Shown here piece by piece: positions 1-12,355 of a DNA stretch of 64,000 nt. Within the stretch, counting starts at the first letter, position 1; every line of letters begins with the position of its first letter. This DNA comes from Chaetomium olivaceum (Eukaryota; Ascomycota; Sordariomycetes; Sordariales; Chaetomiaceae): contig JAYWVB010000011.1 of NCBI GenBank assembly GCA_039881045.1, positions 124,001-188,000 on the forward strand. The letters run 5' to 3'. The notes beneath the pieces were generated by a model. That model had not been told where the DNA came from and ran no database searches. It worked only from the letters and a program-made list of their open reading frames with translations. The position numbers and the translations under genes are program-made.

Positions 1-2
1 AA

Positions 3-119
3 GAGGAGGAGAGGCAGAAGAAGAAGAAGAAGGGTGAGAGGAAGGTCATCGAGATGGCGGAGGAGCCGGAGAACCTGGAGGATCTGGAAGCCTTGGCGGC
101 TGGGTTGTTGGAGGATTAA
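3..119 (+). CDS. C-terminal end of an unidentified protein (partial)
   Basis: Only the last 38 codons of a gene that begins left of the window are present, ending at TAA 117-119. The fragment is strongly charged: a run of Glu/Lys with five consecutive Lys, then an acidic tail ending LAAGLLED. Of the three frames, this one gives the charged, compositionally coherent tail; frame 1 is an Arg/Trp-rich string that runs on past the end, and frame 2 stops at once. Lys-rich then acidic tails are common in nucleolar and RNA-binding proteins, but there is no domain here, so I give no function. Confidence 0.55.
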   Translation, partial: EEERQKKKKKGERKVIEMAEEPENLEDLEALAAGLLED

Positions 120-446
120 GATCGTGCAGCTGCATGATGATACCTTTGTTGGTTGCGATAGTGTTTCATTCGGCGTCTCGGCCTGCGTATCGGGCAATGT
201 GAAAAATAGCTACGAAAGAGTCAACGTGAGGCAGTTGCGCATTGTCATTCTCGTTTTCTACTCAACTGCGCATGTGAAATGGAACGGAAATAAATATTTG
301 CTTGCGGCTAGAAACAAATTCTCGAGGTGGTAAAGTATATCTAACGTCAAATATCGAACGGCTATGGTATCGTTCGTGCCCCTCAAACGCCATGCGCCCA
401 CCCAAAACCTTCTCCCCCTTTAGACCCCTCATAAATTCCCAATCTC
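120..446. other. Intergenic, convergent 3' ends
   Basis: About 330 bases between the converging partial gene and the SUN gene. I see no coding signal beyond short chance ORFs; it presumably holds both 3' UTRs. Confidence 0.5.
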
Positions 447-3400
447 CTACTCCGTCTCCAACTCCCCCACCTCATCCCCATACAGCCTCGCACGATAAAA
501 GCACGTGTGGTCCTTGGCGCCATAATTCGACACCGCCCTCAACACGACCAAATCCGTCGCCGCCCGCAGCCGATCCACCAAGTCGCGCGATAGCTGGTGC
601 ACGTAGATGCCCTCGTCCTGCTGGCGGTGCTCGTAGGTGAAGTGGCCGATCTTGGCAAAGCCCTCGTCGATGAGCTTGTCGTTGCGCGGGGGGCCGAGGT
701 CGGCGGGGAACTGGACGGCCATCCAATCGAGCACGCGGTCCTGGTGGTCCGGGTCCTCGATGCGGGCCCAGACCTCGACATCGCGCGGCATGGCGAGCGG
801 GTCGGTGGTGGCGGCCGGGTCGATGTGCTCGAGCAGCACCTGCTGCGGAATGACGAAGCGGGGGAGCTGCACGGCCAGCGTCGCCGGGTGCGTGCGGTTC
901 TTGTGGCCCAGCGTCGCCGCGCACCAGCAGTGGCCCGGGTCCGACCACGGCCGCAGCGCCTGCGACTTGTCCTGGAGGAACTGGGGCTGCCAGCGCATGG
1001 ACTTGAGCCATTTGTGGGAGAGGAGGGGGGGGGCATCGAGTTCGTAGGTTGGGGAAGAGAGCGAGATGTCGATTTGCGCGTTGTTGCCCGGGGAGAAGAA
1101 GTTGACGCGGTTGCTGAACATGGCATCGATCTTAGCGGCGCCAGGCCTGCTTCCTATTTGGGCCAGGCGACGGACGATTTCCTTGTCAACAACTTTGTTG
1201 ATGAGTGTGAGGGTCTCAGTTTTGGTCATCCCGCCGTCGGAGGCGAGCTTCTTAACCTCTTGAAGGACGCCGTCTAGTTCCTTGCGGAGACCACCCATCT
1301 CAATGTCGACTTCGTTCTTCGACTCGGCTAAGCGGCGAGTTAACTCGCGGATGAACTCGTCCTTCGAGACGACAGCCTCATCAGTCCCCTTGGACGGTCC
1401 CTTGGACGATCCTTTGCGTTGCCCAATGGTGTCGGCGACCTTCTGTTTGTTCTTCTCCAACCACTTTTCCCAAGTCGCCGGTGCTGACTTGTCCACAATC
1501 CGCGCCACATCATCGGCCGAGAGACGCTTGTCAAGGAGCCCGGCTTTCTTTAGTCGTTGCTCGATCGCTTTCCAATGTTGCTCCGAAACCTGCGACTTTC
1601 CGTCCAGCGACAGGATACTGTTGTCGTGTTGAATGAGGGCTTTGAGAGCGGCCCAAAACTCATCCGCGATGATTATCTTGCCCTTGTTATCCTTCTTCAC
1701 CGAGACAACATTGGGAAGAACCGTCTTAAGATTGTCGACAGCTGCTTCGGTCCTTGAGGTCCTCCGTTGTAGATATTCCTTAAGGTCATCGTATTGGTCA
1801 TCCGTGAGCACGCCGTGTGGGTGAAGGAGAGGCGAGGGGAAAAGCTGGCCGACGTTGTTTGCCCAGTCATTCCAGCCGTACCAATTGAGCGCCAGTCCAG
1901 GAGCGTCAAAGAGGTCCGGCCGAACAAAGGTCTGGGTGAGACGGATCAGGTGGAGCAGGACTAAGGCTCCCGCAACCACTTTCAAGACCGACCGCAAATT
2001 GAAGAATCCCTTGGCATCAGACCAGCGTGGGCGATAGTCGTATGAAACCGGGGCGGCATGATCCTCAGCCTGCTGCTCAACCTGCTCCTCCTCTTCTTCC
2101 TCTCCCTCCTCCGCGTCTGCTTTGCCTTTGCCTTCCTGAGGCTTAAGACGGTTTCGTAGCTGGTACTCAAAACTCAAGGTAGCGTACGGGTCAGTAAGAG
2201 TTTCTTGTGACGACTGCTCCTGTTCATCCTCCAACTCAGGTGACCCGCTCGCTGGCGGCGTGTGAGGGATGCTACCGCGGAGCACACTGGGGCCCAGCGG
2301 TCGCTCTACTAGCCGGGACGCTGGCGTGGTACCTCCCGGTCGCCTTGGGGGCCTTTTGAGTACACTCGGGGGTGAAGGATGTTCGGCCGGGGGTGACGTG
2401 GGCAGCTGTACCTCCTCCTCTAATGGTTGAACGTGCCGAGGTGGTGAAGGGGGTGCAGCCGGGGCCGCTCGTCGCATATTCCTAGGCGGTGGTGGGGTTG
2501 GGGTTTGGACATTTGCCTCATGAAACAAATTGCTTTCCTCGACGAAACTGCGCGCCGACCCAGGCCTGTCGAGATCCATCGGTACGGCGAGATTGTTCGG
2601 AGTCAAGGTCATATCGGGAGCAGGTCGGGGTACAGGCGGCTGTGGCGGGGGAGGCATGGCCGCTCGCGCCGCTTGTTCCCGTGCTACCTGTTCGGCAAGC
2701 TGTTCCTGCTCGGCTTTTTGTTGTTCTTCGGCTTCCCGTTGCTGCTCTGCCTTTCGTTTCTCTTCGGCTTTCTGTTCCCGTTCGGCCTTCCGCTGTGCGG
2801 CCTTTCGTTGCTGTTCCGCCTTCCGCTCCTGTTCGGCCTTCCGCTGCTGCTCGGCCCTACGTTCCTCCTCTGCTTTGCGTTCTCGCTCCGCCTTCTCCTC
2901 GGCCAACTTCTGGCTCCTGCGGCTGCGAGCTTCCCCGGCTTCTGCGGACCGCTCCCGTCTCAACCTAGCATCTCTTTCCTTCCGCTCCTTCTCCGAACGG
3001 GCTTCCGCTTCCTGGTCATCGCGGGCCCTCTTTCGGGTGTCTTTCGGCGCGGGTTTCCTGGGGGCGCGCCGTCGTTTTGTCTGGGGTCCATCCGAACCCT
3101 CGTACTCACTCCCTTCCTCTCCATTTGACTGCTCCTCCACGCTCCCCTCTTCGAATTCCGGTCCGTCCATCTCAATGGTAGGCCGTATTGTTGGTGGGGG
3201 TGGTGGTGAAGCGGTGGTGTCTATGGAACCCGCTCGTGCTGCCCTTGCCTGATCTTTCGCTCGGCGGCGGACTTCCGCGGCCACGTTGTCTCTCTTCACC
3301 TTGGTGAAGATTTCAGCTGCGGCTTTCGTAATGTTGCCGCCGCCGCCAACGGAGGCCCGATCCGGTAGTTGCGTAATTGGCGAACCGTAAGAGGTGCTGT

Positions 3401-3549
3401 ATTTGGCAGGAACGGGGGTTTCTTGCTTTTCCTCCCAGATCGGAAATGACTCGTCCCGTGACAGGATCCCGTGCGGGGGTCGAGGCTCTTGAACCCTGCG
3501 GTCCGGGAGACGGGCTCGCGGTTGACCGCAGACGACGTCTGGGAGGCAT
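447..3549 (-). CDS. SUN-domain (Sad1/UNC-84) inner nuclear membrane protein
   Basis: SUN proteins sit in the inner nuclear membrane and bind KASH partners to link nucleus and cytoskeleton. The order fits: a low-complexity basic N-terminus; a long Lys/Ala/Glu-rich helical stretch around residues 190-300; a Pro-rich linker; one hydrophobic segment (VVAGALVLLHLIRL) before a lumenal coiled region; and a C-terminal SUN domain with CWCAATLG, LAVQLPRFVIP, PRDVEVWARIED, KIGHFTY and an ending FYRARLYGD. The C-terminal SUN position indicates the Sad1 type rather than the Slp1 type. The start chosen is MPPRRR at 3549. It is one frame away from the rest of the protein; dropping one base of the CCC at 3455-3457 joins the frames and gives 1,033 aa. 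The unbroken frame alone opens further upstream (to 3590) with an implausible N-terminus. The antisense ORFs at 2489-3252 are shadows of the repeat. Confidence 0.88.
2640..2960 (-). repeat. Degenerate KAE(Q/R) codon repeat inside the SUN gene
   Basis: The DNA repeats a roughly 21-base unit encoding variants of RKAEQ(E/Q), with Arg/Lys/Glu/Gln/Ala only, for about 100 residues. The i,i+4 charge pattern predicts a long coiled coil or single alpha-helix. It lies N-terminal to the membrane segment, so on the nucleoplasmic side in the standard SUN topology. Confidence 0.75.
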
Positions 3550-5210
3550 GGCGTTAATGATCCCAGCACTTTCTTGCGATGCTGTCGCAAATCGCTGCGA
3601 ATTCGCAGGCGATAATGGCGGGCTGGTCGCGATATTAGCCATGGTCGCCAATCTCGAGGGCCCGGCGGTCAATCGGTAAGCGCCGGGAAATTCGCATCAA
3701 TGAACGCGATCGGTGTGAAGCGGTGGGGTTGATCAATTGCAATGGGTTAAAAAAGGAACAAAAACAAATATAGAGTGAGGGCGATGCAGATGAGTCGCAC
3801 AATGGAAATCGCTGATGTAAAAGGGGGAAGAAATGCAAATGAGTCGGTGGTTGGGTATGAAGGCTGAAAACCCGAAGCATTTACCTTGAGTGACAGCGTG
3901 GCCGCCGAGGTGACAATCGACAGCCTCAGATGGAAGGCTCCGACGCCCAACACCAACACACTCCCCGAGCACCCGACACGTCACAGGTCCTGCACCTTCC
4001 CCCTGGCGGCTTGGAAGCGTCCCAAGCTGATTGGGCAATTGAAGTCGAATGAGCGCTGGGAGTCAGCAATAGGACCCGGCGATGGCAATGGCGATTTTAG
4101 TTTGACGTCGCGATTCGATCGGCGCGGTGCCATTCATGGCGAGCCGGGATTGATGCGGAAGCAGCACCTCGATGGGGTTGGGACGAGAATGCAACTAAAA
4201 AATGTCGACAGGCGCGTAGAATTACAGATGGACTTTGCGCTCCGGGTACGCATCGCAAGCGGAGAAAGCACTTGTTTGATGACTGAAAACGGCGCTCCCT
4301 TTGAGTTCTCGATGGCGATGACCCTTTCAGGGCTGCGCAGCAAGACCCATCTCTTTGTCCTTGTTGGGCAGTTGGCATGCGCTGTGAAGCGGCGTGTTTT
4401 CCGACGCCGCCCAGGCTGGCCTTGGCTGGCAGGTTGAGGTGAGGCCGGTCCCGCTAAACCAAGGCTGGGAGGGTGGAGTGGCTGGGAAATCTGAGCGTGT
4501 TGGATGACTCAGCATCATGCATTGATTGGTACATATTTATCTAGATATTGCTATATACAGCTATCTAGTTACCATATCTCTTTAAACGTGTATATACAGT
4601 TATGCTGTTCGAATTCGCCGCCTTGTCCCTGAAGCCGGGATCCTTCTGTTTCAAGTTTCAAATGGCAGATCGGCTTGCCAAGTCAGCAGATCTGCAACCC
4701 CAACAAGGGGACATTGTGGTCCTTCACTGGTGATCCCACCAGCATTGGACGGGCTGTGTCTCGATTCCTGAGGGGAAGAAAAGACAACGCATACAGTTCA
4801 ATTCAGTTGAGGTAAAAACATATCCTCCGTGATTTCGAACAGTTTCACCCTGCGGCCCGGTTCGTGTCGATTCATGTTGCCCGCACTCGACAATTCGAAG
4901 TTGACCTCGACGTTCAGTTTGGTGTCTTGAGCCCTGGGACAGGTTGGGGGCACTTCCCAATGTGGGCCTCGTCCCTGTTCACACGGTCCCGTACCACAAG
5001 CCAGGGGCGGGCGCCCCACGTTTCAATGGCAAACTGCGGGCTAGCGAGATTCAAGGTGCAACCGCAGGACGAGGCACACATTGGTGCCATTTAAGAGCTG
5101 CGACTGACCGCTGCACGCAAGACTTGAGCTGCCCTCGTTGTCACCTCGATCCGTGTTTTACCAACCACTTCTCCTCATTTACTACCTAACAATAAGAAGA
5201 CAAAGACGAA
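3550..5210. promoter_or_regulatory. Divergent intergenic region, SUN gene / epimerase
   Basis: About 1.66 kb between head-to-head genes. It must hold both promoters and 5' UTRs. A local AT-rich stretch at 4530-4605 contains several TATATA/ATATCT words. The 183-codon ORF at 3886-4437 has no recognisable domain and its composition looks non-coding. No specific factor sites can be supported. Confidence 0.45.
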
Positions 5211-6509
5211 ATGGCTGTCGGAACAGTTCTTGTCACTGGGTAAGGATGCCATTCAACCCCTCATTCTTCCCGCCCTTGGCCGACTTTTTCGTGGAGACCC
5301 CGCCAAATCACCAAAAAATACGCCATGGGATACTAATCACGTTGAACTTTCTTGTAGTGGCACGGGTTACATTGGGTCATTCACTACCCTCGCCCTTCTC
5401 GATAACGGATACGATGTGGTGATCGTCGATAGCCTTTACAACTCCTCGAAGGTTGCCGTCGACCGCATCGAGCTCGTCAGCGGCAGGCGCCCAGCGTTTT
5501 ACCAAGTCGACATCACGGACGAGGCTGCTCTCGATGAGGTGCTTGCCAAACATCCCGAGATCGACAGCGTTATCCACTTTGCCGCTCTCAAGGCGGTCGG
5601 CGAGTCGGGCGAGATCCCGCTCGAGTACTACCGCGTCAATGTCGGTGGCAGCATCTCGCTCCTGCGCTGCATGGAGAAGCACAATATCACCAACATCGTC
5701 TTTTCGTCCTCGGCCACAGTCTACGGCGATGCAACCCGCGTCCCCGGCATGATCCCCATTCCCGAGCACTGCCCGATTGGCCCCACCAACACGTACGGCC
5801 ACACCAAGGTCATGATCGAGACGGTCATCACCGACCACGTCGAGGCGCAACGGCGCAACAACCAGAAGGCCGGCAAGCCTCACGAGCAATGGAACGGTGC
5901 TCTGCTCCGCTACTTCAACCCCTGCGGCGCGCACCCGAGCGGCATCATGGGCGAGGACCCGCAGGGCGTGCCGTACAACCTCCTTCCTCTGCTTGGGAAG
6001 GTGGCGACCGGCGAGCGCGAGAAGCTGTTCGTCTTTGGTGATGGTGAGTTGCGGGTAGATACCTGGCGACAACAGGGACAACAGGTTAGCTAATTCGTTT
6101 CATAGACTACGCTTCCAAAGACGGCACCGCGATCCGCGATTACATCCACGTGCTGGACCTTGCCAGCGGCCACTTGGCCGCCCTCAACTACCTCCGCGAG
6201 CACAAGCCTGGTGTTAAGGCATGGAACCTGGGATCTGGCCGTGGCAGCACGGTCTTTGAGATGATCAAGGCCTTCAGCAACGTCGTTGGCCGGGACTTGC
6301 CCTACGAAGTCGCTCCGCGGAGACACGGAGACGTCCTGGATCTCACGGCCCACCCAGCTCTTGCGAACAAGGAGCTCAACTGGAAGACCCAGCTCACGTT
6401 GGAGGATGCTTGCGCTGACCTTTGGCGCTGGGTGAAGAACAACCCCAAGGGCTACCGGCAGGATCCGCCCGCCGAGCTCCTCGAAGCACTCAAGGCTAAG
6501 AAGGCCTAA
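5211..6509 (+). CDS. galE: UDP-glucose 4-epimerase
   Basis: Interconverts UDP-glucose and UDP-galactose (Leloir pathway, and precursor supply for galactose-containing wall polymers) in the cytosol with tightly bound NAD. Three exons are supported: 5211-5239, 5358-6043 and 6106-6509, giving 372 aa with no frame problem. The first intron splits the Rossmann glycine motif, which reads VLVTGGTGYIGS after splicing. Other family marks are FSSSATVYG, the catalytic YGHTK (YxxxK) and YFNPCGAHPSG. The second intron (62 nt) has GT/AG ends and a CTAAT branch point. Length is that of a monofunctional epimerase, without the mutarotase half seen in yeast Gal10. An unspliced reading from 5230 is an artefact of intron 1. 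Confidence 0.95.
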
Positions 6510-6617
6510 GCTATACCCGTTCTGATTATGGCTAGGGGTCAGGGGGTGCCTTTGGAGACCGGGCGACTTATTAGAGCTAATTAATCCATGAATAGACGAA
6601 TGGCAACCATTATCTGG

Positions 6618-7817
6618 TTAAACCTTGAGCAATAGCTTGCCTGTCGTCTTCCTACCCTCCAGGTCGGAGTGTGCCCGGCCAACGTCCTTGAGCGGATACA
6701 CCTCGTGAATTCTGACCTTCACCTTGCCGGCGAGAAGCAACTCAAACAGCTCCTTGGTGTAGGCGGCCCGCTCCTCTTTGGTTACAATATAAGCAAAGAG
6801 GACCGGCCGCATGAGCTTGATGTTTTTCGCACCGAGTTTCAGAACGTCGACGGGCGGCACCGGACCAGACTGTTCAGAAGCGTCAGCGTCACCACCCTCA
6901 AATTCCTCAACCTCGTACCACCTACCGCGTTGCCAAACACAGCCAGCGTCCCCTTCCGCGCAATCATTTCCAGATCCCCATCAAACGTCGCCTTACCCAC
7001 CCCGTCAAAGATCACATCCACCCCCTTCCCATTCGTAATCTCCTTCACCCTGGCCACCACATCCTCACTCTTCGAGTCCACCACCCACTGCGCCCCATTC
7101 GCCTTGGCCAACACGCATTTCTCCTCCCCGCCCGCCGTCCCAATCACGCGCGCGCCGTGCGCCGCCAGCATCTGCACCAGCATGGACCCCGTCCCGCCCG
7201 CGGCCGCGTGCACCAGCGCCCAGGGGCCCTCGCTGATCCCGAGCAGCTGGTGGCCCGTCGCGTGCGGCGGCGCGAGCCCCGCCGCCTCGCGCACAAACGT
7301 CAGCGCCGTCAGCCCCTGCAGCAGGCTGGCGGCCGCCGTTTGCGTGTCGAGCCCGTCGGGGATGGCGGCGGCGCGGTCGGCGCCCACGGCGGTCAGTTCC
7401 GCGTAGGCGTGGTCGGCCACGTACCCGACGCGCGTGCCTTCTTGTAAGGCGGGGTCCGAGGTGTGGACCGAGGGGTGCACCGCGATGATGGTGCCCGCGG
7501 CTTCTTTGCCTGTGACAAGAGGTAAGGGGGATTTGTAAAGCCCGGTGCGGAAATAGCTGTGCGGATGGTGGTGATGTTAGTACATATCGTTCCTCAGGAG
7601 ATGGTGAGACGAAGGTGGCGTCATCGGGTAGGGTGGGGTTTGAGTCAAAGGTCGGTCCTTACGTGTCGATGAAGTTCACGCCGACAAACTCGTTGCGCAC
7701 GAGAATCTCGCCCTCGCCAAGCTCTGGCACGGGCAGGTCGGTCTTCCACTTGAGCACTTCCACTCCGCCCGTCTCCTCAATGAGGATACCGGACATGGTC
7801 TTGGGGATGGGCGCCAT
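6618..7817 (-). CDS. Zeta-crystallin-type quinone oxidoreductase (MDR superfamily)
   Basis: Predicted NADPH-dependent one-electron quinone reductase, cytosolic. Three exons on the minus strand: 7663-7817, 6926-7556 and 6618-6869, with introns of 106 and 56 nt; together 1,038 nt, 345 aa, no frame break. Family marks in order: N-terminal NEFVGVNFIDT then YFRTGLY, the substrate-site signature of zeta-crystallins; the nucleotide-binding AAAGGTGSMLVQ; and DVIFDGVGKATF. There is no zinc-ligand set, as expected for this branch. The start MAPIPKTMSGILI fits family N-termini. It converges on the epimerase with only 108 bases between stops, so the two share a short 3' region rather than a promoter. Confidence 0.9.
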
Positions 7818-8717
7818 TGTGGGTGGTGGAATGTGGTGTGGTGGGGTTGCGCGGGGTAAAATAATAGTAAGTCTGCAATGAGAAGAGGAATTGGGTTGAT
7901 ATAGTGAGCTGAACGCTGTTATGAAAGGTAGGGGACCTTTCGGATGATGACAATCTGTTGCTAGAAGCCCCGGACGAAATGTTGGAAAGACTCGAAAGTT
8001 CGATTGAAGCCGACTGTGGTGTGGTTGTCAAGTCGGAAGGCGCAACTGCAACCCCAATCCGGTTCGGACCCACGTCATCATGGGAATATGCGACTTTCTC
8101 GGGCCTCGCTCCGGCTCGCCATAAGGGCAGGGTGCGCGACCCAAAATATCGATACCACCACACGTATTGTCGACGACTCCGAGCAAAGCCATCGCCATCC
8201 ACGCCTTTTAGGTTTGTTCGAGGTCCTCCAACTCACCTTTCATTGCTCAAGATGTCGGTTCGCACTCTAGCTCTGAATTTGACGAGGACGACAGTTCAAC
8301 ATGCTTGACAGCTGTACTTGAGACCTATAGCAAGCTACGTAATTTCCCAGTTAAGAGAGGTAAATCGTTTCGCTGTTTCAATCGTCGCGAAGCGGAGGGG
8401 GAAAAAACTTGGAGTAGCTTCCCGAAGCTCAACAAGACCCGGCATTTGGGTATGAGAACAAGAAAAATATGAAACTGGACGTGAAGATTGCGCTGATGAA
8501 GTTCAACGGGAGATATCAAAGGGGAAGCGGGTTGTTGTGCAATAATATAAGGTACGCAGGCGGTGAACCGTACGGGAGGGAGGTAAGGACGCAAGATGAA
8601 CAGAAAACAACGACGTCAAACACATGGAATGGCCCCAGGGAATCAACATTGCTGAAACAACTAGACAACTAAAACGCGCAGGATTGCCTATGGCAAAATA
8701 TCCCGATATATAAACTA
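7818..8717. other. Intergenic 0.9 kb, no gene seen
   Basis: Holds the promoter of the quinone oxidoreductase and the 3' UTR of the GH43 gene. ORFs here lack domains and overlap other frames; nothing further can be supported. Confidence 0.5.
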
Positions 8718-9872
8718 TCATTCACCGGACGGGCCGGCAAGGGTGGTGCCCAGAGCATCGGGCTGTCCAAAGTTCGGGGAGCCATCAGGATTCCAGGTAA
8801 CCTTCTTTGCCGAGGTATACCTGTTTCCATCGCAATTCCCGGTCTGGATCCAGGTTGCATGGTAGATGTTCCAGACCTCGGTTCCGTCGGGACTGTTAAG
8901 GAATCTGTCGAGTAGCCATGGAAGTTAGAGATAAGGGCGGGAATAGCAACGAACACACAGGGTACAACTTACGCGTTGTGTCCCGGCCCATGGTTTCCAT
9001 TAGCCGAGCTGAAGAGCGGTCCTGTCTTGGTCCAGCTGCTCATTAGCGTCGGGTCACCCCCGTTGTAGGTCAGCAGGCCGAGCTGGTAGCTGGGTGTCCA
9101 GCAGAAACTGGCGCTGTAGGCCAAGAAGATCTTGCCGTCATGGTAGAGTGGAGCGGGCCCCTCGTTAACGGGGGTATCCACGCGCTCCCAGGGCAATGTT
9201 GGCTCGGAGAGCACTTTGCCGGGGCCGATCGAGGTGGGAGAATTCATGGGCGCGATACACATAGACTGTAGACCGCGAGAGAAGCAGGACCACACAAAAT
9301 AGTTTCGGTTCTGGACGCGCAGGATAGTAGCATCAATACCCCAGTCCGGTGTGAGCTGGCCAGCATAAGAGAAGCCATTGTTCCAGGGATGGGCACCGCC
9401 TATGCAGATCTGTCAGCACTTCGATGCTCTGCGGTGAAAGGGGAGATATATGGTCCTTAGTACCCTTTAAGACGTGGGAACGTTGGCCATCCAAGTTTTG
9501 ACTGTTGCCTGCCGTGTAGTAGATGTACCACCTGCCGAGAGTCCATTTAATTCTAAGCCGTAAGCGCAGCGGGACAGGCAGTATACGTACGTGTTATCGA
9601 TCTTGTGAAGCTCGGGCGCCCAAACGTTGCAGCAACGCGAGGGGTTTGCATCAGTCCAGACAACCCGAGTCTCCGGTTTTTAGACCTTCAAGAGTCCTGG
9701 CTCTAGTAATTTGCAGGTTTGTCCATGTCGTGGTCATCAGATAGTAGTAGCCATCAGAATAGGTCATTTGAGGATCTGATCCATTTATGGGCTTCAGGGG
9801 ATTGGTAAAAGATGCCGCCGAAGCCACAGCCAAGAGGCTTGTGAAGGCCCCAACAATCGAAGCAAACCTCAT
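8718..9872 (-). CDS. Secreted GH43 glycosidase (exo-arabinanase / arabinofuranosidase type), frame broken once
   Basis: Predicted extracellular enzyme acting on alpha-1,5-arabinan or arabinose side chains. The start MRFASIVGAF gives a signal peptide cleaved near VASA-ASF. Four exons: 9591-9872, 9464-9531, 8973-9399, 8718-8904, with introns of 59, 64 and 68 nt. GH43 five-blade propeller residues are visible: general base Asp in NGSDPQMTY, the pKa-tuning Asp in TPDWGIDATI, and general acid Glu in PVNEGPAPLY; a late HGPGHN loop also fits. Exon lengths sum to 964 nt, one base too many. Reading the T5 run at 9677-9681 as T4 joins GLK to PETRVVWTD and gives 320 aa, the usual size for this GH43 branch. 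Either an assembly indel or a recent pseudogene. Confidence 0.85.
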
Positions 9873-11418
9873 GTTGATGGTGGCTCGAAGCAGCAATGCC
9901 GGAGAGGAACGTTAGGGTTGACAAAATAACAACTCGACCCAAGCGAGATCTGCTTCTTATGGGTTTTCATGTTCACCAAGTCCTCCGTGTTATTCTTATG
10001 CTTAACCTACACAAAGAGGTTATTGAGGATCGGAAAAACTTCTATGACTTCTGGCTCCCGGGCGGAAAGTGAAGTGCGGAGCAAGTGCCAAGTCGGCCGA
10101 GGTGCCCCCTTTTTGCCGTGGTCAAACGTTGAAGTTCGGGGTACACTACCACGTAACCCCGGCAGTCAATCATCCCTGGTCAACCTTATCCATCCTATTG
10201 GCGCGCATCGTGAGTATGAACGGGCGCTTGTTCTGTCCCGGAATATGGGTACCCGCTTCGGAGATCTGGTTGTTGAAAGGAACGAGGAGATCATTCCAAG
10301 AACCCGACAGTTCGGGGCCTGACGGTCTTTTTCACCCGCCGCTCAATGCGTCGACTGGATGGAAAAACTCTGGGCTCCGATGCAGTGTGCGTGTCGATGG
10401 AAGAACATGATGTCGGCATACCTCTCTCCACAACCACGTTGCCGAAGCACTCAAACCCATCCATCGTGGGTACCGATGGCTTGGCTCTCGGCTCTCTCCT
10501 CCAGGTATTGCTTAGTCCTTAAGCAGGGCTGGCTCCCGGAAAGGAGTCTCCATCCCGCTCGGGACCGCTTGTCGTGGGATAATTAGTGGAAATGACTCTT
10601 GCAACCCATGACGAAGTTTACGGTTCCGATAGCACGCACGTCCGTTCCATAGAGAGATTATCTAATTGCCGTCTTCTTTTGCCCCTTCATTTAATGTTGC
10701 AGTTGGAGTTGTCTTGCGGTCTTCATCAGACGCACGTTGCTTGTGGCCGTACTGACATCACGTCGATAGGTACTCATAGCCGTTTCCAGTGCCAAAATAA
10801 TGGCTGGAGTTACATCAACATCTCGAGCAGCTGGCTGGCTGCCCAAGATATATACCTCGCGAGCCGGTGGTCGCACTGGCGGGCCCAGTGGTGCGACGGG
10901 AGGTTGGAACGCGACGAATATCTATAAATGGATGCATTATATGGTAGAATATTTTGCAATTTCTACTTTGCTTTGAACTAGTAAGTCTCCTAAGAGTAAC
11001 TGCGCTCTTCTCAATCGGGCCTGGGGCCCGAACCACCATACTAGGCTTAGCCCCAGTCTTCGAGCTGTCATGATCAGTTCATATTCTCAAGTGCTATAGC
11101 CCATTATTAGCGTTGGTAAACAGAAAGTTGGTAAGATTTGCCGCATAGAAAACGACACATCTGCCTGAAAGGCGTCGTTGGCAGCCTCACACCCCTGATA
11201 TCGCGACCGTTGAGTCCCGCAAAAGCGGCTGGAAGCAGCCGTAGACCTGTTCCGGTACCGTCGAGAGCAACATTATACACATATCATTGCCTAGGTACTA
11301 ATATAAACATCAATGACGGCGAGACACCGCACTCTCTCATACAGCTGGCGCGTCAAAACCTCGCAGCACCGGTGCTCAGGTGTATTATCCTTAGGTGCAC
11401 TTGGCACAAGCTTCGATG
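9873..11418. other. Intergenic 1.5 kb, no gene seen
   Basis: Several ORFs of 60-120 codons occur on both strands, but none shows a domain, a signal peptide with good structure, or splice-consistent neighbours. It includes the promoter of the GH43 gene. Confidence 0.45.
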
Positions 11419-11977
11419 TTAAACTTTTATGCTGGACGGTACGCCTAGGTCCGTGAAGAGTATCTGGTTGGGGTTGGCTTCGGCTGATACTGCGGGCATT
11501 TTCTCGCTCTTAGCGCTCTGGCCGTGGCCATCGGGGCTGCTCTTGGGCATTGGTGCCGGTGACAGTCGCCCATCGTCAGGAGATATGAGTAGGGGAACAC
11601 TGGTCAGCTCATCGGTAAGGGTGTAGACCGGCAGTCCCACCTCCAACAACAAACCCCATCTTTCATTGAACGTCTGATAGCCCGTCATGAAGTGTGGGGA
11701 ATAGGCGTTCGGATGTATAATAGGGCAGGTTACTCTACGGAGGGCATCCGTATGCCTTTCAATACTACAAAACGAGGCCATTTACTCTCACAGAAATGTC
11801 TGCACACGTGAGATCTAACTGTAGGTAGGCACAGTATTCCTTTAACTCTTTTGCCGCTAGGACGAACTGAATTTTGTCGACCATGGTGCCTCTGGTGACT
11901 GGAATGGACTTGGAGCGGTTGGCCTCCCACAATCCCACCGGTGCCGCCACCCTGCTCTCGCGCCCCCGTCCCTCCAT
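11419..11977 (-). CDS. Possible small hypothetical gene (low support)
   Basis: Two adjacent minus-strand reading frames look more protein-like than their surroundings: 11977 downward (contains MVDKIQFVLAAKELKEY) and 11781-11419 (contains FMTGYQTFNERWGLLLEV). They lie in different frames with about 200 bases of overlap; GT and AG dinucleotides exist between them but only for an implausibly short intron. I do not recognise a family. This could be one broken gene, two exons of a gene I have mis-joined, or chance. Confidence 0.25.
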
Positions 11978-12355
11978 CTGCCATTATACCAGGCCAAGGC
12001 CGATGTCCTTGGTTAGGGGAGTGGGGGCCGGAGAGGGGGTAGATTTTCATCAGGTACCTGCATTACGAGAGCCGTCAAAGCTTCTCCGTGATTGTATCGT
12101 CTTTGCATGATACCATGGCGTGAATGCAGCAGCCATGCTCGCCAATCAAAACAACGCAGAGAGATCTGGCGGTGTCCATCCGTTCTCCGTCCTCCCCCCG
12201 GTATCCGCATAGTTTTGCTAGGGTTTAGACGGGTGTAATGGCACGGGAAAACGATATCTCTCAGCTTCAAAGCTACTTCGCTCTCTAGTCGACGACCACG
12301 GTCGAATTCCGGCAAGATCACACCCAGGCGATATCTACAAGTCCCATGTGGAAAG

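Noticed and set aside
2489..3252. Long plus-strand ORFs of up to 240 codons, Arg/Phe/Cys/Ser-rich
   Set aside because: Antisense shadows of the KAE codon repeat in the SUN gene.
3886..4437. 183-codon plus-strand ORF in the SUN/epimerase promoter
   Set aside because: No domain, no splice-consistent partner, composition unlike neighbouring genes, and it lies where two promoters are expected.
10069..10586. Overlapping plus-strand ORFs of 75-113 codons
   Set aside because: No resemblance to any family, and no start or splice logic; they look like chance.
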